52,161 nt of DNA. Source: CAYWBW01 sp964456745 (lineage in GTDB: Bacteria > Patescibacteriota > Gracilibacteria > GCA-2401425 > JAJOLG01). This document shows positions 44,843-52,161 of the stretch, in pieces (the first letter of the stretch is position 1; the number at the start of each line of letters is the position of its first letter). The stretch spans positions 1 to 52,161 of the forward strand of contig CAYWBW010000013.1 of the NCBI GenBank assembly GCA_964456745.1, in the 5' to 3' direction. The position numbers and the translations under genes are program-made. The notes under the pieces are model-generated. The model did no database searches and had not been told where the DNA came from. It saw only the letters and a list, made by a program, of their open reading frames with translations.

Positions 44843-45424
44843 TTAACTTCACTCCTCACTCAAAAACCATTTAACCATTTCCTCTGCATTTTCCATTTTC
44901 CCTGCATTTCTTATCTTTTTTACAATTGTATTTCTATCAAATCATAGTGATTCAAGGGCTAATATGGCTTCTGTTAATATATCATTATCTTCTTTGTTTC
45001 ATGTTGATCCTGTATCCATAGTAACTATATGGTTTATTTTGCTCTTTAAGTCTAGAATTATTCTTTCAGCAGCTTTTTGTCATATTCATTTTACTTGTTT
45101 TAAGCTTTCTGTGTCTCAGTTAACAATGGCAGATTTCAAGACATCTAGTGGCAGGTTTAGAATTTCTAATGCAGTTTTTGGACCAACTCAATTTACTCAA
45201 ATTAATATTTCAAAAAAATCCAGTGCTTCTTTTTCTAAAAATCAATAAAGAGAAATTTCATTTTCTTTAACTACTGTGTGAACCCAAAAATCTTTTTCTT
45301 TTTTTTCTACAATGTTAGAAATATTCTCCGTTCAAAGCCAAAGTTTGTATCATACTCAATTAACGTTTAATATAATATATTTTTCTCAAATATATTTCAT
45401 GTTTCAGTTTAGATATCAGATCAT
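44843..45424 (-). CDS. ruvA: Holliday junction branch migration protein RuvA
   Basis: 193 residues. Domain I 'MIGYLNGNMKYIGEKYIILNVNGVGYKLW', domain II with the helix-hairpin-helix 'LIGVNGVGPKTALEILN' and 'VKGIGQKAAERIILDLKSKI', and domain III 'DILTEAILALESLGFDRNTIVKKI'. Complete. The key hairpin Gly residues are partly TGA. Works with RuvB and RuvC, not in the window. Confidence 0.95.
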
Positions 45425-45474
45425 AGATTTTTTATGTTATAATATAGTATTATTGATATTATTATCAAATATTA

Positions 45475-45513
45475 TCATCCTGAGCATAGCGAAGGATATG
45501 ATTACTATCAAAT
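45475..45513. repeat. REP-like repeat, left copy
   Basis: 39 bases with a perfect 20-base core (TCATCCTGAGCATAGCGAAG), a type found as dispersed REP-like repeats in many genomes. The inverted partner is at 45997-46034. Confidence 0.7.
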
Positions 45514-45557
45514 TATAAAATGTGATATGTTACTCGAATTTTGGATTAAACTATAGT

Positions 45558-45585
45558 TTGACAATTATGTATACATGTGTATATT
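45558..45585 (+). promoter_or_regulatory. Promoter with palindrome for the 45619 gene
   Basis: Consensus TTGACA (45558-45563) and TATATT (45580-45585), 16-base spacing. A palindrome ATACA-TG-TGTAT (45571-45582) fills the spacer and touches the -10 box, the usual place for a repressor site. Confidence 0.55.
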
Positions 45586-45618
45586 TGTTATCCATTATAA
45601 ATTATAATATATACAAGT

Positions 45619-45930
45619 ATGTCAGAAAAACAAAGTAAGAAAGTTTGAAATGTCGTTATGAGTCTAAGTCCTGAACATGAGTATCATGGTTGAAATATAG
45701 GTACCATGTTCAACGATTGAGGAATATTAAAAATTTTTGAATGCACACGAGTAAGTCTTGATAGCCATTTACTTGCATGAGTTGATGCATGAATATTATT
45801 ACCAGAAGCTACATATAATATATATGAACGATGATTCAACAATACTCTTGATAAAATGCTTAAATCATTATGATTAAGCATTGTTAAAATCGTTAACGAT
45901 CAAGGTGATGATTTGGTTGATATTGTTTAA
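45619..45930 (+). CDS. Hypothetical small protein flanked by inverted repeats
   Basis: 103 residues, start ATG, nine TGA-Gly codons. Starts MSEKQSKKVGNVVMSLSPEH and ends in VKIVNDQGDDLVDIV; predicted alpha/beta, no family recognised. Has its own promoter with a palindrome and lies between the two REP-like copies, so the 560-base unit may be a small mobile or once-mobile module. Confidence 0.55.
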
Positions 45931-45996
45931 AAAACCTAAGATTAATCGAGTTACGCCTCAAAATTACGCAAATATTCCCTATATGTTTTTTCTTAG

Positions 45997-46034
45997 ATTT
46001 ATAGCAATCAGATTCTTCGCTATGCTCAGGATGA
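45997..46034. repeat. REP-like repeat, right copy (inverted)
   Basis: Reverse complement matches the left copy over its full length: a 20-base perfect core, then three substitutions and one base missing over the next 18. Pairing of the two copies could form a long stem around the 45619 gene. Confidence 0.7.
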
Positions 46035-46113
46035 CAGGATTTTTGCTATTTATTTAAACTTTATTAAAAATTATAAAAATTGCAAAAATTCAAAAATTAG
46101 TAGAATAGAGTTG

Positions 46114-47142
46114 ATGAATTATATATATTTAGCATTAATGTCAGCATTACTCACACTAGCTTCTATTTTACTAGTTATGTATATTTTCCCAAAAATTTGA
46201 TTAATTGACAAGCCAAATAAATATTGATTTAACAGAAAGCCTGTAGCTTATGCAGCCTGAGTGATAATTCCAATTATATTTTTTTGAATTTCTTTTTTTA
46301 TACTTCCTATAAATAAGCCTTTTATTTGATTTTTTATTTCGAGTCTAATTCTTGTAACAGTATCATTTATTGATGATATTAAGCATATTAATCCACTTAT
46401 TAGACTTGTAGTTCAGGCTTTTTGTGCACTTATTATTATCTATAGTTGAATTTGAATTAATGAAATACTACATCCTTTTTGATGAGAAATTGATCTTACT
46501 ACTTATAAACTACATATATGAACATGAAGTTTTTATTTAATAGCAGATAGCTTACTTTTCTTTTGGATAATTTTGATGATTAATTCAATGAATTGGATTG
46601 ATTGAATTAATTGAAATGCATCTTGAGTATCTGCAGTTGCTGGATGGATCTTATTTTTTTTATCAAAATCTTCAGTTGTAGCACAAAATGATATGGCACT
46701 TGTGTTTTTGGTTTTTGCATCAATTTGTACAGTATTTTTCTTTTTTGATATAGAAAAGCCAAAGATTTTGATGTGAGATTCCGGTTCAATGTTTCTTTGA
46801 TTTAGCTTAGCAGTTTTATCTGTAATAGCTTGATGAAAAATAGCCACAACTTTAATGATTATGATAATTCCACTTTTTGATGCTTTTTTTACTTTATTTA
46901 GGAGATTTAAAGATGGAAATTCGCTTTTTAAATGAGATTTAAAACATTTTCATCATATACTGCTTGAAAAATGATTATCAAGAAGAAGCTCGGTAATTGT
47001 TTATATTATAATTTGTTTCCTTTTTTGATTACCTGCTTTGTTTTTTGATACAGTTTGAAAATTTGTGAGTATTATTGTAGCTGTAGTGATAGTGTTCTTT
47101 TTGGAGCTCTTTCTTAGAAGAAGGAATTTTAACAAAGAATAA
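46114..47142 (+). CDS. WecA/TagO-like undecaprenyl-phosphate sugar-1-phosphate transferase
   Basis: 342 residues, about ten membrane helices. 'PKIGLIDKPNKYGFNRKPVAYAAG' at the N-terminus, 'VTVSFIDDIKHINPLIRLVVQ' (Asp-Asp motif), 'MINSMNWIDGINGNASGVSAVAG' (NxxNxxDGxxG), 'GDSGSMFLGF' and 'FKGDLKHFHHILLEKG' (HxH motif). These are all marks of the MraY/WecA superfamily WecA/TagO branch. Starts cell-surface glycan assembly on the lipid carrier. Convergent with the response-regulator gene (5-base gap). Confidence 0.9.
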
Positions 47143-47147
47143 TTTGT

Positions 47148-47561
47148 TTAAAATAGATTAGTAAAATCCTTATTTTCTTTTTTCATAATTTCGTTTATTT
47201 TACTCACGAGTGTAAATGGGGTATAATCTGATTTTTTCAAATAATAGTTTGCTCATAATTCAAAACTTTTCTTTATATCTTCATCTTGAGAAAGGTTTGA
47301 GTTTATTACTATGATAATTTCTTTTTTTGTTTGTATGTTGGCAACTTGCTCATAGAATTTTTCTAAGAATTCAAATCAATCCATAACTGGCATCATTATA
47401 TCAAGAAGTACAACATCTGGTTCAATTTCGGCTACGATCTCTAATGCTTTGTTTCAGTCTTCTGCTATTGTTACCTTGTATCAGTGTTTAGAAAACACAA
47501 TTTCATAAAGATCGTTAAGATCTTTATTGTCTTCGACTATTAAAATTTTTCATGATTTCAT
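47148..47561 (-). CDS. Single-domain response regulator
   Basis: 137 residues, receiver domain only. 'KILIVEDNKDL' (acidic pair), 'PDVVLLDIMMPVMDGFEFL' with the phospho-acceptor Asp, and 'GANYYLKKSDYTPFTLV' with the conserved Lys. No output domain, so it acts through protein contacts (CheY-like). 3 bases after the histidine kinase stop. Confidence 0.92.
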
Positions 47562-47564
47562 AAT

Positions 47565-48719
47565 TTAAAGATTAGTTTGTATTGTGAATATGAAATTGCT
47601 TCATTTTCATTTAACACTTTCTACTCAAATTTTTCATTTTAAATTTCTAATAATATTTTTTGTGATCATTAAGCCGAGTCATGTTCATTCATACTCCCTT
47701 TTTAGGTAGTTGTCAATTTGATAGAATTCATTAAATATAGTTTTTATTTTGTTTTTATCTATTCAAATTCATGAATCAGATACAGAAAACGTTATTAAGT
47801 CCTTGTTTGCCTCCTTTTTTATAACAGCAATTTTTATTTTTCAATTTGCTGCAGTAAATTTACAAGCATTGTTAACTAGATTTATAAAAACTTGTTTAAG
47901 TTTTTCTCCATCTGTTTTGATATTAAGATTTATTTTGTTTTTATTCTCAAATGAAATATTAAGATTTTTGTCTTTATATATTAATGATAATTCTTTTATT
48001 ACAGAGTTAATTATTGTTCCTGTGTTAACTGGTCAGATATTAAGATTAATTTTTCATAATTTTAATCTGGTTACATCAAGCATGTTGTCTACGAGTACTA
48101 TTAGGCTTCAAGCATTATTGAATATTTTATCAACAAATCCCTTTTGTTTTGCAGTTAATTTTCAAAATGATCATTCAAGCATTAATGAAGAATATCATTT
48201 TATTACAGTTAGTGGTGTTCTCATTTCATGCGAGGTGATTCATAGAAAACGATCTTTCATTTTGTCAAAAATCTGTAATTTTTTATGAGATTTTGCTAGT
48301 GCATTTGATTTAGTTATTTTGAGAAAGTGTATTTTTGAGTATTCTCTTATAACTCACTCAATATTTGAATCAAAAAATTCATTTATTAAATTTAATGATT
48401 TTATGTTATAGAGATTTGATTTTGAGATTTGAGTAATTAATTCTTTTTTTAAAGATAAATATATAACATATAGATCACTTATTTCAATATTGTGGTTTTC
48501 AAGAAAGTGAAGAAATTTTGCTCTAATTTTACACTCTCATATGTTATAACTTCATTTAAATACTCATCAAATATATTGAATAATTTTATATCAATATTTA
48601 TCTAAATACTCTTTTGAATTTATTTTATACTTAATCAGAAGCATACTAACATCTTGGCTATTTACCCAATTTATTCAAATTTGTTTATCGTTTTTTTTAA
48701 TTAATGCGGCTATGCTCAT
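47565..48719 (-). CDS. Sensor histidine kinase
   Basis: 384 residues. About 150 N-terminal residues without clear membrane helix (cytosolic sensor), then H-box 'SHEMRTPLTVIKGYSSL' with His near residue 164, N-box 'FINLVNNACKFT', G1 'VSDSGIGIDKNKI', and G2 'GTGLGLMI'. Three of the ATP-lid Gly are TGA. Operon with the response regulator. Pairs with it as a full two-component system, perhaps acting on pili or surface state; the input is unknown. Confidence 0.93.
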
Positions 48720-48817
48720 AAAAGAAAGTAAGTAAGATTTACATTTATTTTTTATATCATTTTATTATAACACAAATAAGGTTATGAGTAAATCATTGTT
48801 GCTTACTAAAGGCGATA

Positions 48818-48871
48818 TTGACTTGTAATGTATAAAAAGTATGTTAAGGCTTGTATTTTAATAAAATACAA
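48818..48871 (+). promoter_or_regulatory. Promoter and 9-bp inverted repeat upstream of the reductase gene
   Basis: TTGACT (48818-48823) and TATGTT (48840-48845), 16-base spacing. A perfect inverted repeat TTGTATTTT-AAT-AAAATACAA (48851-48871) follows the start region and lies 17 bases before the ATG, so it may be an operator or an mRNA hairpin near the ribosome binding site. Confidence 0.45.
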
Positions 48872-48888
48872 ATTAATTTATATGTTTT

Positions 48889-49578
48889 ATGAACACTTTA
48901 AATTCAAAACTGATTTCGATAATTAAATTTACAAATGATGTTAGTGAATTTACTTTTAGGCTCGAATGAAAAATGGATTTTATTCCAGGCCAATTTGTAA
49001 TGATGGATATAGATAATGGAAATGAAAAGAAAGTTAAAAGAGCTTATTCAGTTAAATCTTATGATAAAAAAAACGATGAACTTGTATTATGCATTAAAAA
49101 TGTTAATTGAGTATGAACATCGTGGATATTTGATTTAAAATTGTTTGATACTGTTGTTTTTTCATGAGCTTTTGGACATTTTAAGTTAAGAGGTGAAAAA
49201 AATGTTTTATATTTTTTTGCAACTTGAATATGAATGCCACCAATCATTTGTTTTTTAGATGATATTTTTAAAAAGTGAATAAGTAAAACTGTCAGGTTAA
49301 TTTTTTGAGTTAGGTATGAGAGTGACATTTATTATGAAGATTATTTTAAGAAATTATCTGAAAAATACTCTAATTTTTCATATGAAATTTGTTTATCAAG
49401 AGAGAATAAGAAGTGATATTATAATTGATATATTACAAAAAAAATATTTGAAGAAAATATCGATTGGTCTCATGCAGAATGATATTATTGTGGCTCTATT
49501 TCAATAGTTAAAGATCTCCAAAGTAAACTAATTGAACTAGGAATGGATAGTAAGAGTTTTTTTAAGGAAGCGTTTTAA
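48889..49578 (+). CDS. Ferredoxin-NADP reductase-like flavoprotein
   Basis: 229 residues. FAD domain: 'FIPGQFVMMDI' and 'KRAYSVKS' (the R-x-Y-S/T FAD motif), 'GVGTSWIFDL'. NAD(P) domain: 'LYFFATGIGMPPIICFLDDIF' (G-x-G-x-x-P), 'LIFGVRYESDIYYEDYFKKL', and 'GYYCGSISIVKDL' near the end. Complete FNR core without an iron-sulfur extension. Divergent from the two-component system. Confidence 0.85.
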
Positions 49579-49584
49579 CAAGAA

Positions 49585-49941
49585 TTACACATTTTTTTTG
49601 TGATTTATAGCTTTTTTGTAATCAGAAAGAAGATTAATAAAATCAATTATTTGTGATCAGTGTGGGCTTTCTGGTGTTATTGTTATGACTCAATCATCTA
49701 CATCAAGTATAATATTACCATTTTTTTTAACCTTACTATTTAACACTATTTCGCTTCAGTATACTTTTATTTTTTTTGTAATTTGCATTTTAAATCATTG
49801 AACTAGTTCATATAACATTTCTTCAGCTGAAGAGAATCATTGATTGTCCATTTGTTTATTTATAAGTTTTTTTATTAGATTTTGAAGATCTATGATATTT
49901 CTTTTTAAGTTTCCTTTATTTCAATTTGATTCCTTTTTCAT
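49585..49941 (-). CDS. Hypothetical protein
   Basis: 118 residues, start ATG, five TGA-Gly codons. N-terminal charged helix (residues 12-60) and a short beta segment (GNIILDVDDGVITITPESP). No family recognised. Convergent with the reductase gene, 6-base gap. No partner obvious. Confidence 0.55.
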
Positions 49942-50022
49942 AATGAGAAGAATTATATTAATAGTATATAGTTATATATTACCAGAAAAATATAATAAAA
50001 GCAAGTAAATATAGTTATGCAC

Positions 50023-52161
50023 TTAATCTTCAAGAAGATCTTCAAATCTTCGTTGTCTATAGTAGACAAATCATAGGGACATAATTGATATTATTGTGAT
50101 GATACTTAAATATTCAGGAACAATAATAATTGATTTTTTCTTTGAACCTAGGAATTTTCTATCTCAATTCTCAAGTTTAACAAATGCATTAACTTTCACA
50201 TTTAATTTTCAAACATGTGGAACCTCTTTAAGTTCATAATAGTTTTCAAAATTTACTCTAGGTGAGATTATGAATTTCGATTTTGTTTTATTAACTTCTT
50301 TTCATTCGAAAGCATTCTTAATTGTTGTTACATATTCTATTTGCGATGGAGTTTCTCATCAGTTTTTTATAATAGTTTTAAGAGAATATTGAGTTTGATT
50401 AAATACTCAGCACTTTGCTCCTGAATCGATACAATTTTTTAATGATTTTGGATTTAGATATGTAAAATATGAAGGAGCAGAATTTTTTATAACTACCCTC
50501 AAAGATTTAAATCGAATTTTTTCTATTGATTTTTGTTCTTCTGCAAGGAGGGGGTTGTTTAGAAAGGCCGGTTCTTCTTCAGTTTCTTCATCATCTCCAA
50601 TAAATATATTATTAATTAAGCTCGCAAGTGACAGATTACTTTTATGGGTTTGATAATTAGTTTCATCTTCATTTTGAGGAATTTCAATAGATACCCACTC
50701 TGTGGAATTATCTACTATTGAGTCATTATCTAGTAATTTTTTGTCTTTATTTATATCATTATCTGAAGATGATCATTTAGAATTATTGTATTGCGAAGCT
50801 TTAATAGAAGAGTTGTTTGTAGCTCTTCAATTGGATTGTCATATGTTTCATATTGTATTGTTATATATATTTCCTAATAATGAATCCCGGTCTCAGAAAA
50901 TATCATTAATCATGTAATCAACAAATGAATCTCATTGTGTGTTAGTATTTGTAGTTTTTCAATCTATATTTTGATCATTGTCAGTATCACTAGTGTTTTC
51001 ATCTTGGTTGGCACTATCATCTCTTATAATTGCATCTTGATTTGTATTATTAGCAATTGAGTCTTGATTAATACTTTCTTCTGTATTGGTTTTTTGATCT
51101 TCAATTTCATCATTTTCTCAGTTTGTATTTTTATTATTATCTACAGTTTCTTTAACTGTGTCTACACTGTCTTGATTATTATCTTTTTCAGAATCACTGT
51201 TTATAATATTATTAGATATTTCTTTGTTGTCTTCTAAGGATATGTTTTCTGTAACTGAGTCTTTTTCAGAATTATCATCTTCTGATGGCAGAGTTTCTGT
51301 AATTATTTCTTTTTCTTCATCAAGATCTACCTCAACTGTAAAAGAGTTTTCATTATCATTCTCTTCTTCGTTGATTGGATTTGATGTAGTAGTATACATT
51401 GATTGAACTGATCATCCACCACCTCCGCTATTATCTGAGTCAACTGATGACGTGGACGATATAAATATACATGAATCTCAAATTAGATTAACAGTTCAAG
51501 TGTTATTAATTCAATCTCAATCAAATATAACATCTGTACTAGGTGACGATATCTCAAAAATGATAGTATCTGAATTATTAGCTCAATTACCTATGTCTAC
51601 AGTTAAATATACACACGTTTGGTCAGTTCATATTGTTATAGATCAAGTTACGGTAGTGTTACCAGATCAATTGAATGATGTTCATGTGTTACTAAATAGA
51701 TTTGCTCATCCAGGTATGGATCAGGTTGAACAAGATGTTTCTTCTTTGTAATAAATTAAGAAGTTAGAAAGCTCATTTTTTTCATTAATTGTTCATGTTT
51801 CAGTAATAGTGATGGAGCTAATTGTTCAAGTTCAATTATCACTTATAAAAGTAAATGATCATCCTATGTGATTTCATATTGAATCAATTCAGGCCAAGTT
51901 TGTTACAGGGATTCAAGTTGAGCTTATTATAAGATTTGTATCTAGTAATATACTAGAATATCCATTTATATTTATTGATGAAGTAGGAGCGGTTCAGCCT
52001 GCATCACTAGTAATATCAGTAGAAGGATTTGAAATATTAAAAGAAATAGTGTCTGAGTTGCTAGCTCATGTTCATATATCTATAGATAGGTACAAACATA
52101 TTTGTTCAGTACTAACAATCATAGATCATGTAACAGTTGCTTTCTCTCAAGCACTAAATGA
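50023..52161 (-). CDS. Large repeat-bearing cell-surface protein, C-terminal part
   Basis: At least 713 residues; the N-terminus lies past the right edge. From the edge inward: two related repeats of about 200 residues with 'ATVTGSMIVSTEQICLYLSI' and 'TTVTGSITIGTDQTCVYLTV' and shared 'NSDTI', 'SNPSTD/SSPSTD' strands. Then comes a Glu/Asp/Ser/Asn-rich stalk (about 190 residues), a beta region, and a C-terminal membrane helix (YLSIITIISIMSLGFVYY) with the basic tail RQRRFEDLLED. That tail order (stalk, helix, positive residues) is a membrane anchor. Probably an adhesin-like or stalk protein. Confidence 0.8.

Overview
The window comes from a very AT-rich genome that reads UGA as glycine (translation table 25). 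This points to Candidatus Absconditabacteria (SR1) or Gracilibacteria. The clearest proof is the PilB ATPase at 40055-41296, whose Walker A box (GPTGSGKTTT) is only restored if two in-frame TGA codons mean Gly. The same rule restores RuvA, the AlaX zinc motif (CGGTH), a sensor-kinase ATP lid (GTGLGL) and an N-glycosyl-type membrane transferase. TAA and TAG remain stops. With the standard code nearly every gene shatters, so all coordinates here were made by reading TGA as Gly.

Positions 1-22.7 kb are a prophage, mostly on the minus strand, ending at a tRNA-Met(CAT) gene (22665-22740). Read in transcription order (right to left): a small acidic protein, a Cys-bearing PD-(D/E)XK nuclease, an antirepressor, a replication protein, a broken RusA, a ParB-methyltransferase fusion, small and large terminase, portal, MuF minor head protein, an XkdF-like protease split in two, tail-fibre and six-bladed propeller proteins, and head-tail connector genes up to the left edge. 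A remnant of a large serine recombinase runs into the tRNA at the right boundary. No major capsid protein is recognisable, and several genes are broken, so this looks like a decaying or partly domesticated prophage.

Plus-strand cargo interrupts the phage genes in three places. A divergent island at 8.5-14.2 kb, between terminase and portal, combines two trans-editing factors (AlaX and a YbaK/ProX protein), a TrmB-like regulator, an alpha/beta hydrolase, an acetyltransferase fused to a ParB-like domain, and an EamA exporter. It reads as a system for handling a toxic or non-cognate amino acid. A second insert (17.5-18.6 kb) holds a P-loop kinase-like gene and an NTF2-like gene with no TGA-Gly codons at all, suggesting recent arrival from a standard-code organism. 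The third is a two-TM protein at 5.6-6.4 kb with its own promoter and operator-like palindrome.

From 22.8 kb onward the sequence is chromosomal. It holds rplI, a 3221-residue secreted surface protein with FG-GAP, Pro-rich and three SLH segments, two tandem paralogues of unknown function that share a perfect 100-bp block, tsaC, a stand-alone 5'-3' exonuclease, and a type IV pilus assembly operon (PilN-like, PilO-like, PilB, PilC). Two membrane proteins that each look like three concatenated VirB2/TrbC-type modules follow. Next come ruvA, a small gene flanked by REP-like inverted repeats, a WecA-like glycan phosphotransferase, a two-component system divergent from a ferredoxin reductase-like gene, and the C-terminal part of a large repeat-bearing cell-surface protein that continues past the right edge.
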